A stretch of DNA of 64,000 bases from Delphinapterus leucas (taxonomy: Eukaryota > Chordata > Mammalia > Artiodactyla > Monodontidae): contig NW_022098076.1 in NCBI RefSeq assembly GCF_002288925.2, positions 70,253,004 to 70,317,003 of the forward strand, read 5' to 3'. Positions 12,781-25,936 of this stretch are shown piece after piece. Position numbers and translations under genes: made by a program. Under the pieces are notes generated by a model. It had not been told where the DNA came from. It made no database searches and saw only the letters and a list, made by a program, of their open reading frames with translations. How positions within the stretch are numbered: position 1 is the stretch's first letter; every line of letters starts with the position of its first letter.

Positions 12781-13674
12781 ATCTAAGACTATTCTTACTT
12801 TATATCAAGACAGGTTGTGAGTCTTATAGAAGTTTCTTAGAAATTTCCTCTCAGGCATCTTGAATTCCCAGGAAACCAATTATGCAAAATTTTCTGTTCA
12901 TGAAATTAAAGAATATCAATGTTATAGCACTATTCCTGAAAAAGATTAACTACAGGTTAACTATACATTTTTTTTAGGGGAAATAGTTGTAAATTCCATC
13001 CCCACACATTTTGTTTAGGGATCTTTTCCCCTTCTGTTTATTAAATCCCTATGATTCAGGTCTCTTAAGAATCCCTGAGGAGAATTCTTCCTCACAGCGT
13101 CTAACAGCATTTAGCTTGGAGAAGAGGAAGAGAATGGGAAAATATTTTTTTATCAAAACTTCCCATTTCAAACCCCAGGAAAAGAAACTTGGCAGCCCTT
13201 TCAGTTGCTAGAGCAATAGGTCTTTGGCAGTTCCTTCCATCCCCATCTTTGCCTTGCTAGCCCCTAACAGGAGTGAGCGGTACAATACAGGCTCAGGCTC
13301 AAGATGACTGAAACAAGTGATGAGGCTAAGAGCTGAGTTTAGTTGAGTGTTGCATCTAAATATGAAACCTATCTCAGTTTCTTGGAGTCCTGAAACAGAA
13401 GTCATGACTCGTTACAGTGGAAAGAATAAAAGTGTGGTCAGCTGAGCAGAGTGACTCACCTCTAATACTGCCTAAAGCCACGGCTTTATGGGGTTTAATG
13501 AATGATTAGTGCTTTATGCTTTTCAGCATTTTCTAACTTTTTTATAATGAGCATATAATAGGAAAAAAAAGTCTGAGTATATTCAGAAACATAAAAGTTT
13601 TAAAAAGTTGCTAATTCCCAGGTAAATCAATGACTTACAGAAATCTACTACTTGGAGGCTCCATATTGAGTAAT
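12781..13674. other. Unassigned intron sequence
   Basis: No gene or named repeat recognised. Confidence 0.55.
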
Positions 13675-14500
13675 TCAGTCACTTATTTACTCATTCGGCA
13701 AACATTTATTACACATCTCATATGTTCTAAGCCTTGCTGTAAGGGGCCTAGAACATTTTTGACTCCAATGAGCTTACAGTCTAGTGACAAAAGACAAGCA
13801 TAGGAATTAGTGCAATAAAGTGTTTACAGATGCTTTGAGCTGTGACAGAAATATGCAAAAGATCTACCAGGGACTGAAGAGGGAAAGATTACTGGCTGGT
13901 AGGGAGCAGGAAAGGCTTCGTATGACAGGTGAGCTTTAACTGATTCTTAAGCAATTGGAAAGCCTGCTCTATCATGGGAGCAAAAGTCTGTGGGGATTTC
14001 AGGCAAAAAGAGCAATACTCAACATAGAAACAAGAAACACCTTGACATTTCTCAAGAACTGCAAATTGGAGGATTTGGCAGAAGCTGGGTCACAAAGCTG
14101 AACTGAGAGTCAGGAAGATTGTCAGGGGCTCTGCCCACCACACTAGGGATTTTGGGCTTTTTATTAAAGGGTGTGAGCCTGAAATGTCGGGACCCAATCA
14201 TGTAAGTTCTAGTGAGAGGTTGTTGGTTTAGAAGTGCTAAAGAAAAGAAGCTACAGGACATTAAAACTTCCCAAACACAGGGTGAAGGGGAAGTCTATAA
14301 TAAATCCAAGATTTCTGATCTGCATGTCTGGGTGGATGAGGGTGCTATCTGTTCAGTAGGAGAACATATGAATTAGATTAGATTGGACATCAGTAATGAG
14401 ACTAAAAGATTAGAAAGAGCAGTCAGTGAGCTCAGTTTAGACACATTGCATAGAAGTGCTTGGAGACTGTTAGGTATCTAGAACTGAAGAAGACTGGGCT
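13675..14500 (-). repeat. L2-like LINE remnant, reverse
   Basis: Opens with 'ctcattcggcaaacatttat' (L2 tail in reverse). It continues 'gagcttacagtctagtgac', 'caggaaaggcttcgtatga' and 'ctgggtggatgagggtgct', ending near 'gtcagtgagctcagtttag'. This order is the reverse complement of the family seen at 1-1340. A CHR-type SINE inserted at its right end. Confidence 0.65.
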
Positions 14501-14635
14501 GGGAACTCCTTGGCTGGACTCAGCAGTTAGGACTCAGTGGTTAGAACTCAGCACTTTCACTGCTGAGGGCCCGGGTTCAATCCCTGGTCAGGAACTAAGA
14601 TCCTGCAAGCTGTGCGGCAGGGCCCCCCAAAAAAA
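14501..14635 (+). mobile_element. Old CHR-related tRNA SINE
   Basis: GGAACTCCTTGG head, 'actttcactgctgagggccc', B-box-like GGGTTCAATCCCTGG, 'aggaactaagatcctgcaag', then C- and A-rich tail. The head holds an apparent short internal duplication ('gttaggactcagtggttaga'). The TSD is degenerate (GACTGGGCTG versus GATTGGGTTG), so it is older than the GGGCTTCCC copies. Confidence 0.85.
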
Positions 14636-14645
14636 GATTGGGTTG

Positions 14646-15474
14646 CAAACACACTCTGTGAAGACATCCATTTCCCTACAATTGTGCAAGGGCAATATTG
14701 AGCAAATTAATCCAGTATGGCAGGGCAAAGAAGGATAGGAATGGATGCTGGGCACTGCACTGGAATGTGATCCTGGCTGCCCGCTACCGTTCCACTCATT
14801 TCCCTATAATTGGTAGATTGGGGAATACACAGAAGTAGGGGCCAGGCAGCTACGGCAGGACAGAAGTGAAGATATTTGAGGTCTTTGAGGCAGTAACCAT
14901 TTACTAACTGGTATGAAATATACAACCATATCTGCGTGTAACACATTAATTTTCAGCTCTGCTCTTCAAATTTCTTGTTTTTGTCTTTGACTTTATTTCC
15001 CGCTTATTTACTTAGCAAAACTTACTAAGAGGAAATTAAACTAAATAAGGAGACATGAGACTTTCCTGCATTGTAGTCAGAGTGTATAGAAGGATTATTG
15101 CATCTCTAGGGGACAGATCTAACAGTAGAAGCAAGAACTATTGGCTCCAAAGCGAATTGAGTAGGGAATCCTAAAGAAACAGGAGAGTGGTCAGCTCTGA
15201 TCATTCTTTCCTATTTCGTTTATTACTTCTCAAGTACAGGTGGAGAGACTGAATTTGCTCTTTCAATGTAGACAACTTCCATCATCAAGTTCTAGATCTC
15301 ATCACTTTCCTTACTGTGCTTCTGAGGAAAAGCACTTTAAACTGATGCTCCTATGCTGGAAAAAGCCATTCACTTATGAATAGGAAAGCACCAAATATAT
15401 CAGAATTTCTTTGTATTTCTCATTTAACACTCTGTTGAAATTTTCTATAACTTATTGAAGAGGCAATGCATTAG
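14646..15474. other. Unassigned intron sequence
   Basis: No gene or named repeat recognised. Confidence 0.55.
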
Positions 15475-15610
15475 AATGAAAGCATGTTGTACTGGGAGCC
15501 AATAAGCTTGGGTTCTAGTATCAAATTTATATTTTCTAATCATAAAAATAAGACTAAATATTTGTATCTGTGAAATAGGTATAATGATACCTGCTCAGAT
15601 GATTTTTATA
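15475..15610 (+). repeat. MIR SINE (degenerate)
   Basis: 'gtactgggagccaataagct', 'gggttctag' and 'tgtgaaataggtataatgat' follow the MIR core order (gagccag, gggttc, tgtaaaatggggataat). Confidence 0.55.
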
Positions 15611-16444
15611 AGATTTCTCATGAAATGATAAGGGATATCTTTCAGTTTTCCACTTCAATGACCTGATTATATTGAGTTAGTCATTTGGCTACTTTGGGTT
15701 ATCATTTTATCATCTGAAAAGAAAAGGGTTTTCCAAGTTTCCAAGATAGCTTCTTGTATTTTTTCTATATCTAACATTCCATAATGTCATAAACTGGATA
15801 GAACATTTTATGGATGATTGCTGATGGCTAGATAGCCTTTTATAATTTTTTTATTATTTTTTTTTCATTTTTCCCCCATGGTCCTTGGTCCTTGCAAAAT
15901 GTGGGCACACCTTGCCTAAATGAAGAGAGCTTTGTCTCAGACATTTATGTTATTTCCTGGATAGTAAAACAGTAAATTGGTGTAAATGACAAGAAAGCAA
16001 ATTACTGTGCTTACATAAATTACATAAAAATCCAAGACATGCATTATAGAGACATTTGCAAGCTGTTTGTACTTTTGAAATCTAGAAAATTAATTGCGAT
16101 TCCACCAAGGTAAATACTGATACAAAATAGAGGAGGTGGATTTTATTTTTAATGTTTCCTCTATTGATAATCACAGAGAAATGTGAGATGACAGTTTCCT
16201 TTTATATTCAGGCAGCCTCTCAAAGCCTACCTTCTCTAAATAGTTTTCCTTTAGATACTCACAATTTTGCCACCACCCCTTCCTTCATTTTTGTTTGGTC
16301 TGGTTGTACAAGTCCAATTATTTGCCTTCGCTAATAATTATACCATGAATGGTATCTATTTTTATTCTCTGTAATTCTTGAAATTCTTGTGTTTCTCTTA
16401 TGACTTATTGCATAGTATATATTTTAATATGGGCTAATGGCATA

Positions 16445-16612
16445 AGGTTTAGAATGAAATTACATAATTTCTAAGCGTCAGTTTTCCCCACCTATAAAAA
16501 AGGCATAAAAATTCTACCTACCTCACAAGACTGGTAGAAGAATTAATATAAATTTGTCCACAGAAAGTCTTATACTCAATAAGAGCTCAATAAGTGTTAG
16601 CTATTATTCTAC
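16445..16612 (+). repeat. MIR SINE
   Basis: 'cagttttccccacctataaa', 'ctacctacctcacaagactg', 'gagctcaataagtgttagct', then ATTATT. This is the 3' half of MIR. Confidence 0.75.
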
Positions 16613-19372
16613 AATAGAGATAAGACCAATACATTAAGTTTTTAATTGAATTTGTGTCCCCTTGAAAACACCACCATGTCAAGGAATTTAGGGAAGAGCT
16701 ATTGTGACTCTATGTAAAGAGGTTTAGTTTACCAGCTAACTTGCCTACCTATCTTAGGTCACAGAGGGTTTTCAAGTGAATTCTTTGTTTGAGTTCATTG
16801 ATATAATAGCAACTCTGAAAGATATAAAATGGCCAAAATAATGGAATTAATATTTTAAAGTTTTTGTCAGGCTTATATTTTTTTTAATACAAGTAGAGTG
16901 TTTATCATAGGTTCACTAAATATTAGTTAATCTGGTTGCTTATTTTGTTATTAATTTACCCTTGGGAGACTCTCATTATCCCTATATGGTTAGTCTTTAG
17001 CAAGCTCTCCTTTCCTCCACTTTAAAAGAAGGTTTTGCTTTTCTCCTATCCAACTTCCAGTCCTGATGATATCAGTAGGGATTTGGAAATAGGTAAGGAC
17101 CTTGGCAGGCATCTTTCTCACTTCCCTAAACTGTCTCACTGAGTGGAACTGAACTTCTTTGAATTAGTGAAGTTATATCTCAGGAGCTCTGTCTAAACAT
17201 TTTGTTGGTGAAGAATGCCAGGTTATGTGGAAGAATGCTGTACACTCTAGACCCTGGAATGCAGAAAAGTATGCCAATTATATGAGTGTAGATTTAGAAA
17301 GTTTTAATATGCTGATAATCTTTGTTTAGTACATAAATATTTTTGCATTACTTTTATGTAATTTTAACACATTACCTTGGAAACGTGGGCCTATTTTCAT
17401 CATATATAATCATCTTCCTTGTTAGTTGTATGGCTTAGATTATATGACTTATTTAGTGTGCACTAATTTAATTAATATTAAATTAAGCAAGTTTCCAATC
17501 TTCCTTTTTAATCTGGTTGGATGCATTACAATACCTTTTCAAAACAAGGAGGATACCTCACAAAAGGAACATAACATGAAAGACAAGAGTCAAATCTGAC
17601 CCTTGTTATCAAGCTGAATGAGAACACTTTATCAATCAACAACACAAAAAAGGAATTTAGAAGCCATATACACTGAACATAGAAAGCACAAAAGAGTAAT
17701 GCAGTACAGCCTCATGAAAAATGTGAGAGAACAAAAATTTGGCCAGAAACGAAATCTAATAAACAAAATTATTTCTCGAAAGCAAACTTTGAAACAAGGC
17801 ATTTCTTTCCCTTTAAAACAATCTTTTTTTCTTCTTTCAAAAGAAGAGTAAAATAAATACAGGGGGTATGGTTTCCATCCAAAACTGACCACACAACCTT
17901 TTGTCTTCCTGAATATTACCACATCTAAGATGGGTGCCAGGAAAACATATTCTGAATTAAGAAAGGGTCAATTTCAAGTTGTCTTATTTGAAATTCTCTC
18001 CTTGCATATCATAATAATTCAACTTAAGAGAAATGAAGCCCTGTTCAAGGTAAGTTATGGGAAGTTCAATAAATAAGGAAATCATTGGAAAATGAATAAA
18101 ACATTAGATAAAGAATGATACCCATGTGCAAAAATCAGACAGTCATTGGGAAAAGATGAGATCAAAGTTGGAATGTTATCAAATGAAAACCCACCTCTCT
18201 TTTCCTCAACTAACCACATCTGCTTCTAACCACTCTACTATCCATATTCATAATTCAGAATATCAAATACTTGAGCTAGTTGATTGGCTACATTCAGTTA
18301 ATACAGACAATTGGCTTTGGATTTCTCTTTTCTGTGTAAACTGTAGATCCAATTGTCTTTTCCCATCTCCTCCACTGCCATGGGTACCAAAGACTTTCCA
18401 TTTTGGAGCATATGACTACTGAAGTTACACTGCTGCTATTGCACTATGGATCCAGAAAAGTTTCTGAATAATAGTTTAAATTTTCTCAGAAATTAAACCT
18501 GAAAAAATGTTATATTCCAAATTTCAGACAAATAGGACTAAAAGAAGTATAGAAAAGAGTCACTAAATCTAGAAGTTACAAATTCACCTAAACAAAAAAG
18601 TTGACCAATTAAAATGATGCTAAGGATTAGGAAAATAAAGGCAATACAAGCCTCTTATGCATGCATTTGCACTACATTTCTAACTGTATCTTGAAAAGAC
18701 AAGTAGGAATCCTTTACATAAATATTTTATGTTTATCAACTATCTTTTAAATCCTGGTTTAGTTGTACCAGAAATACACAAATACTCTTATCCAAGAGAG
18801 CTGTATCGACCACCTGAGCACTGAAGAACACTTACTTGCTCCAGGCCTGTGTATATCACAGTCTTGTGCTGATAAAAGGAAATGAAAGTGATTCTCCTAA
18901 GGCCCTGATGGATCAGCCATACATCTTCCACTCAAAGGTAAATGAAGTGTTTAATACACTGCTGCCTCAGGTCATATCTACTCTTTTATTTGTTTGAATT
19001 AATTTCCAATTGAATTATGTTTAGAGAATATGTGAGAATCAACCAGAAAGATTAGCAGTTAGCTTTAGAAATTTTATTTTGAAAGGTTATGAAATGTGCT
19101 TCAGTGATACATTGGTTGGTAAAGCCCATCCTTAGAATTCAAAAGAAATGCATTTTGGTTTTATTTCAACAGTATTTGTTTTTCAGGGCTTTATCCAAAG
19201 GTACCACTTTTAACGGTAGAGAGTAATTCCCCTGAAAATTGCCTTAAATCCAAGAAACAATATTTTAAGGAATATTTATATATTTAAATATATAAAAATA
19301 TTTTTGCATACTGTTATGCAGAATGTCTATAAGAAGGAGAAGGGAAAAGGGATATTGAATAAATAAAAGATT
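16613..19372. other. Unassigned intron sequence
   Basis: 2.8 kb of AT-rich sequence. Short reading frames at 17618-17851 and 18126-18422 show no known domain and no splice context. Nothing supportable. Confidence 0.55.
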
Positions 19373-19380
19373 ATCTACTA

Positions 19381-19461
19381 AATATGTTGGCAAAATATGA
19401 TCCTTAGGTCAAATCTAGCCTGTGGCCTGTTTTCATAGTGCCTACAAGCTAATTATATATG

Positions 19462-19502
<41 letters not shown>

Positions 19503-19633
19503 TTTATTTTTTACATTTTTAAAAGGATGTTAAAAAAAGAATAAGATGTGACAGAGACTAGAGACCATATATGGACTACAAAGCCCAAGGTATTTAAATA
19601 CATGGCCCTTTAGCAAAAGTTTGCCAACTCTTG
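19381..19633. mobile_element. Old non-autonomous hAT (MER1-group) DNA transposon
   Basis: The ends are inverted (GTTGGCAAA on the left, TTTGCCAAC on the right). The interior keeps 'tcaaatctagcctgtggcct', 'gatgtgacagagactagaga' and 'ctacaaagcccaaggtattt', matching a MER-type element. Flanks ATCTACTA and GTCTAAAA agree at five of eight positions, which fits a decayed 8-bp TSD. The exact family is not resolved. Confidence 0.7.
19453..19497. repeat. (TA)n microsatellite inside the hAT element
   Basis: An uninterrupted TA run of about 20 units, preceded by TATGTATG units. It replaces or expands the middle of the transposon remnant. Confidence 0.95.
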
Positions 19634-20039
19634 GTCTAAAAGGATATAGTGATAAGGAATGGATTTTGGTGGTAAGATGTATTAATTATCTTAGTGTAGT
19701 AAAGTGAGAAATTGTGGATATGTGTAAGAAAAGCAAGAGAATAATAAACAACACTGGACGTTATAAATCATGGTTTTGGTTAAAAGGAAACTGTAATGAA
19801 TACAGCATTTAGAGATAATCTAGGAGGAAAAAGGAGCCATGCTGAACATTCCACTGTCATTACTACATTATATTAATGGTGATATTCAAAGACAAAATGT
19901 GATACCCACAATCAAATGGTGATTCCCACAGATTGCAAGTGAGACAGTTTTATGTACCAAACTGAACAAAAAGATCAGGAAATTGCAATTTTAAAAAAAT
20001 GGGAAGAGAAAAGATATGTAAGCTCCAAAAGTTTCAATG

Positions 20040-20560
20040 ACTGCCGTGTCCGTTACTCAAAATCCTTTAGAGTATTTAATCTTACATTTTAAAATAAGAA
20101 ATTATACACATAAAACAGTGCATAGAGAAGAAAGTTCCTTCCCAAATATATGCCACTCTTTAGAAGTAGCACCGCTAATAGTTTTTAGGTTATACAGCCT
20201 TCCATGTATTTTTCTATGCATTTATTTATTTATGCAAATATACATATAACATTGGCTTCTATTTGTTTATTTTACACAAATTGAAATATATGGATTTCTT
20301 AGTACCTTCCTTTTAAAATTTTGTATGTTAAATGATTCCAAGGTCTTACAGATCTTTCCATGTTAGTATCATATAGGAGTACTTCATTATTTACAATTAC
20401 GTCACAAATTATTGAATACATACATATGCGTATGTAACAGAATTAATTTCCTCTCTTTTAGATAATTCCTCTTTTATACATATAGATAGTTCTCTATTTT
20501 GATATTATGAATAGTGTACAACATTTTGCTCATGTCTTTTGTACCTTTTTTACTTCCTCT
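20040..20560. repeat. Possible old LINE-like repeat
   Basis: 'ttatacagccttccatgtat', 'cagatctttccatgttagta' and 'attatgaatagtgtacaaca' occur in the order of an old repeat that carries 'atccttccagac', 'gacatctttccatg' and 'attacaaacaatgctg'. The family is not resolved. Confidence 0.4.
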
Positions 20561-22559
20561 TAGTGTACCTCAGGCTCAGTTGTCACTTTCAAATTCCTGT
20601 TTGCATAGATATTTCCTTACTATTCTTAAGCACTCTTCCTAAAAGGGCTCTTATTTCTTTAAATAATTGGATAACCATAATTCTTACATTATTTTAAAGT
20701 TGGATTTTTGAAAGAAAGAACCATTTGGCAAATATTGAGTGATCTGTTTGAATATAGATATGGGTATTGATAGATAAAGATCCAGAATTATCCAAATATG
20801 TGACCTTCTGCCTCAGAAAATGGTGAGCTCCTTGTAATTAGAAATATCTAAATATGGACTGGACAGCCTATTACAGGGTCATTTCAGAAGAGATTAAAGA
20901 ACTCAGTGAGTGGTAAGTCTAGATCCTAACCTTGAGATACTTTAAAAAAAAAGTTAGGACTAATTATATGCAGCACATGACCACTTGCATTTTATTTAAA
21001 TTAATCCATATATATATAAAATAACACTGGGCTAAAAAAAAAAACATGGACTGAAATCTTTTGTCAAATATGCAATAAAAACTACTTAACTTGACAAATG
21101 TAGTAAGTCTGCCTAATATCTTTGTACTCATAATTAGTAAAGAGTAAAAATTTCCCAAAAGATTGACTTTGTATGATTTCATGTAAACTGTAACTAGATA
21201 TCAATAGTGCACTCTCATAACTATTGCTGCAACATGACTAATTATTCATGATTCTTGAAAACGCTGCTGCAGAAATATTTACTATGATTTATTCCTATCT
21301 GCCCTTAGCAAATGATCCTTTCAGTTTTGTATTCTTTTCAAAGCAGGGATTCCTTGCCATCATACAGATAATTATTTACCCTTAAGTATTTTTGTGCAGT
21401 AAGTGTACTGGTTGAGTCATGCAGGCTGAGCCTCCTACCTTTCCTCCTAGCACTGTGACATAACTCAAAGGTATACTTAGGACTTGGGACAACAGAGAAG
21501 TATGTATCAGCATGCTAGTAAATGGCAGGTTCAGCTCAGAAGACAGCGGATTTTATTTTCCCATCCTCTCTAAAAGGTCTTGCTATTCCTTCAGTAGGAA
21601 CAGCACTCTCTTTAAGATCTCCTATGGAAATTAACTTTGGAAACTCTCCATCCTCTTACAGGGCATCATTACATTTTGCCCTCTGATGATAATCATCATA
21701 ATTTGAAATGGCCAGTGGCAACTATGTCTTTGACATTTATTATACTATCTTTAGTGGTCTTTTTACCATAGTCATAAGGGATTTGTAACAGTAGTGATAT
21801 TAATTGAGACCATTATCTTGCCTCTCATGCTAAATTTTGGGTCAAATGATTGGTATAAGTCTAAATGAGCAGTCAGGGATGAAAAGGACAAAGGAATAGG
21901 AGGAAAATACATGACTACTTTGAGTCCTGCTGCATACTGAGAGGTAATTCACACAAATCAGCTAGACAAAAACAGATGGGATGAGGGAGAGAGGGAGAGA
22001 GTTGACTAATGACACCTGACTGCCAAATGACCCTGTGGGTTTGAATGCTGGCAGGACACCTAAAGCCCTGCCAGCAGCCACTTGGAACTGCCCAGTTCTC
22101 ACATTTCATTTAACAGGCTAACCTTGGTCTTTCTATTGTTATCATCACTAGGGAAACTTATACAATATCAAATCATGATCCAGGAAATACACATTCTAAC
22201 TGGACTCTCTTCTTATAGAAGCTATGTGTTACCAAACTCTTAAGGAGTTTATTGTCATAACTTTGTTTCCAACAGGGAAAATTTGATACATTTGTTCTTT
22301 TAAGAGGCTCTTTTGTAAACTTATAGTATGTGGCACTGTTTGTGGCTTAATAAGAGCTGTGGTGAAAAAGAAGAAATTATTCTGAGAATATGACTATATT
22401 ATTAGATACTTTTCTCATGGTAAAATATCTTTGATTCTGATGAGTGAGGAGTTTCTAACACTTATATAATGGACTCCTACCTATCTCCTATTCTCTCGCT
22501 CACTTTTAACTTTTAATCTCTTTTCAACTACAAAATTAATGTTCATGGATGTATATTGA
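20561..22559. other. Unassigned intron sequence
   Basis: No gene or named repeat recognised. Confidence 0.55.
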
Positions 22560-22745
22560 AATACAGCCTGGGCTTGGAATCAAGAATGTTAGGTGCCCCT
22601 ATTGGCTATTACTACAAACTGGCTAAGTAATCTAAAAACTAACTTGGTGTCCCTGTGCTTAAGTTTTCCTATATCTAAAAAGGGAATAATATATTCTTTC
22701 TAGTGCTGCTATGAACAATAATGAGAAAAAGTATGTGTGTATAAA
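22560..22745 (+). repeat. Possible MIR SINE
   Basis: 'cagcctgggcttggaatcaa', 'tggctaagtaatc', 'ttttcctatatctaaaaagg' and 'gaataat' follow the MIR order loosely. Confidence 0.45.
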
Positions 22746-24462
22746 AAGTATAAAATCTAGATTACTAAGCTTATATGGATAGTTTGCTTCCAGTGAAAGT
22801 GCAAAAGTTCTTAGCCAATTAAAAAATTAATAAAAACACTTTAAAATCTTTCTATTTTAGCCAAGAAGCCTTAGAATGCTGATAGTAATTATCACATGCA
22901 TGTATAAGCAGAATTTATGGATCTTTAAAAACCTATACATGTTCTTGAAGAACCTTATCCCTCATTTTTTGTCTTTAAGGAACAGTAAGATTATTTTGGA
23001 AGTGTGAACTGGGAATACAGACTGAGGTCTAGGCCATATTTCATATTTCTAAACTATATAATGTGAAATGATCATTACTATTGCCATTTGAAAAGTGATT
23101 CTCCTCCCTTACCCTCTTCTGCCCCTAGTAACTTGGAGAAGAGATTGAAATGAATACCAAGGGGAAGATGACCTGCATTCTAGAATTTTAAAAATTTCAA
23201 GCTGAAACAAAATGTTTAGGAACCAATCTGTTCAACTTGATAATGAAATTACTCCCTCTTTCATACCCCCATCATTTCCCACGTTTGAATCTAAAATGGA
23301 CTCTAAGCTTATTACAATTTATTTAGTTAACTGATGAATAAAGGCAATTGGGTATGGAAACAAACAAACTACAAACCCTAGATCGTGAGAGCTGAGGTCC
23401 CCTGGAATCAGGCAGTGGATATTCCACATGCTAGCAGTTGGGGAAGAGGCAAGTCCTCAGACGTTACAAACATAACTTGGAAGGTAAGCCTTGGAAAAGT
23501 TGCAATCTCTAGGCCCTGGAGTTCAGAGACAGATGAGAGAATGCTTGCGTAGTGTGGGAAGAGGGTAGGTACCAGGGACAGCCATCCAGAACAAAAGGGA
23601 GAAAAATATATGATCAATGAAGATGGTTGTAGAATTCTTAAATTTAAGGAAGAAGCAAGGGAGAAGGAAATCAAAGAGAAGTAAGCCATCAAAGAATGGT
23701 AGAAATAAAGAACTAAATCGCTGAGACATGTGCCCTCATAATATGACTGCAACTCACTTTGAATTCTTAGGACTCAAGATAGGTTTCTGGAGAACCAATG
23801 AACTTTAATTAGGGTGCTTTGGCTCACAAAGCAACATATTATCAATCACCCTCTCTCTTTCCACCCTTCTCCCAACCAAGGTAGAGCAGAAAGATCTCTT
23901 GTTATAACAGTTTTATTATTAAGGACAAAGCTTTTCTTTATTCCTTAATTGTAGTAATGCTAATTTAATTAAATTATAAAGATAAAATACTGTAAAATGT
24001 ATACACGTAAAGTAAGACTGGAACTTTTTCTTTAGTTTTTTTTTTAATTACACTGAAAATTAGTGTAAAAATTAAAGATATATCAATTTTCCTAATGGTT
24101 TTCACCCACCTCTGTGGGTGAGCCTGACATTCTCAAGGGTCTTACCATTTTCTCAACTAGTCTAATAGTAAAGATACTGTATATTTTTCCATATACTACA
24201 ATGGTTTATGATGATGTTTATAAACAGAACAAAGGATATATAATTTCTTTAACATATCAGGCTCAATTTGTTTGCAAATATATTTAACTAGTTGAAAAAT
24301 CTCAAAAGACTAAAAAACACTTTTAAGAAATACTAAGAAGAGTATCTTAAAACCATGTAATTTTGCAATGAGAGAGGTAGGAACATAAGACAATTTGGAA
24401 AGCATTTCTCAGAGGTATAAAATTTTAAATTGTCCACTTTCGTAAGTCAATACCTCATTTTT
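22746..24462. other. Unassigned intron sequence
   Basis: No supportable gene or named repeat. The reading frame at 23408-23752 on the minus strand has no recognisable domain and no splice context. Confidence 0.55.
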
Positions 24463-24474
24463 AAAAACATTTTC

Positions 24475-24601
24475 CTGGGAATTCCCTGGTGGTCCAATGG
24501 TTAGGACTTGGCGCTTTCACTGCAGGGGCCTGGGTTCGATCCCGGGTTGAGGAATTAAGATCCCTCAAGCCACTCCATGCAGCCAAAAAACAAACAAACA
24601 A
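24475..24601 (+). mobile_element. CHR-related tRNA SINE (GGGAATTCCCTGG form)
   Basis: GGGAATTCCCTGGTGGTCCA head, 'gcgctttcactgcaggggcc', B-box GGGTTCGATCC, then an A/CAAA tail. A perfect 12-bp TSD, AAAAACATTTTC, lies at 24463-24474 and 24602-24613. Confidence 0.9.
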
Positions 24602-24613
24602 AAAAACATTTTC

Positions 24614-25067
24614 TTTCAAAAGGAAAACTTTAGATTTCCAAGTGCTTTTATGTTACTGTAACTTCTATTCAGGAAAAAAGAGAAGATGGTTGAAGAAAGT
24701 ATGTTTCCTTAAAGTGCATTCTTTGTTATCAAGATAAATATAGCTTCCAAATATAACATTAAAGTCCAACTCAACATTAAAAATACTTTAGTGAATTTAA
24801 AATTTATCCCTGTACCACATAAATACAGACAGAATTGAGTTACAGCCTTAATAAAAGTAATGAAACAAGTCAAAATTGAAGTTCATTTAGTATTCTATCA
24901 ATGTGTAATGTTATAATACAAAGGCAACTTCTCTATAACTTTCCCTAACTTCCTTTTTCTCCAATCATTGTCAAGGACAGCTTTTTAAAAATCTTCTTTA
25001 AAATGTGAGATGTTATATGCGCACTTACATTAGGAAATTACCATCATCATTCAAAATATAATTTGAG
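24614..25067. other. Unassigned intron sequence
   Basis: No gene or repeat recognised before the L1 target site. Confidence 0.55.
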
Positions 25068-25084
25068 AAATTTAAATGAAAATA

Positions 25085-25936
25085 GACTCTCTCTGCAAGA
25101 GCACTGGAATCACAGCTAATTGCTGAACAATTATCAAGAGGAAGACACTGGAACTCACCAAAAAAGATACCCCACATCCAAAGACAAAGGAGAAGCCACA
25201 GTGAGACAGTAGGAAGGGCACAATCACAATAAAATCAAATCCCATAACTGCTGGGTGGGAGATGCACAAACTGAAGAACAATTATACCAAAGAACTCCAC
25301 CCACTGGGGTGAAGGTCCTGAGCCCCATGTTAGGCTTCCAACCTGGGGGCGCAGAAGCAGGAAGAGGAATTCCAGAGAATCAGACTTTGAAGGCTAGCGG
25401 GATTTGATTGCAAGACTTCAACAGGATGGGGGGAAACAGAGACTCCACCCTTGGAGGGCACACACAAAGTAGTTTACACACCAGGACCCAGGGGGAAGAA
25501 GCAGTGACCCCATAGGAAACTGAACCAGGCCTATCTGCTAGTGCTGGAGGGTCTCCTGCAGAGGCGGAGGTGGCTATGGTTCACTGTGGGGGCAAGGACA
25601 CTGGCAGCAGAATTTCTGGGAAGTACTCCTTGACACGAGACCACCATGAGCCCCACCAAAGAGCCTGTAGGCTCCAGTGTTGGGTCACATCAGGCCAAAC
25701 AACCAACAGGGAGGGAACTCAGCCCTGTCCATCAGCAGACAAGCAGATTAAAGTTTTACTGAGCTCTGCCCACCAGAGCAATACCCAGCTCTACCAACCA
25801 CCAGTCCCTCCCATTAGGAAGCTTGAACAAGCCTCTAAGATAGCCTCATCCACCACAGGGCAGACAGCAGAAGCAAGAAGAACTACAATTCTGCAGCCTG
25901 TGGAATGAAAACCACGTTCACAGACAGATAGACAAA
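25085..25936 (+). promoter_or_regulatory. L1 5' UTR
   Basis: Relatively GC-rich leader with 'gagcactggaatcacagcta', 'ggaagacactggaactcacc', 'ggggaaacagagactccacc' and 'ggagggtctcctgcagaggc'. This is the 5' UTR type of cetartiodactyl L1s, which in live elements carries the internal Pol II promoter. The reading frame at 25570-25908 lies here and is not a gene. Confidence 0.8.

Noticed and set aside
23408..23752. 114-codon minus-strand frame rich in Ser, Leu and Phe
   Set aside because: Low-complexity hydrophobic translation of AG-rich sequence. No domain and no splice sites of a kinase exon.
25570..25908. 112-codon frame in GC-richer sequence
   Set aside because: It lies in the 5' UTR of the L1 and has no relation to ORF1 or to a host gene.
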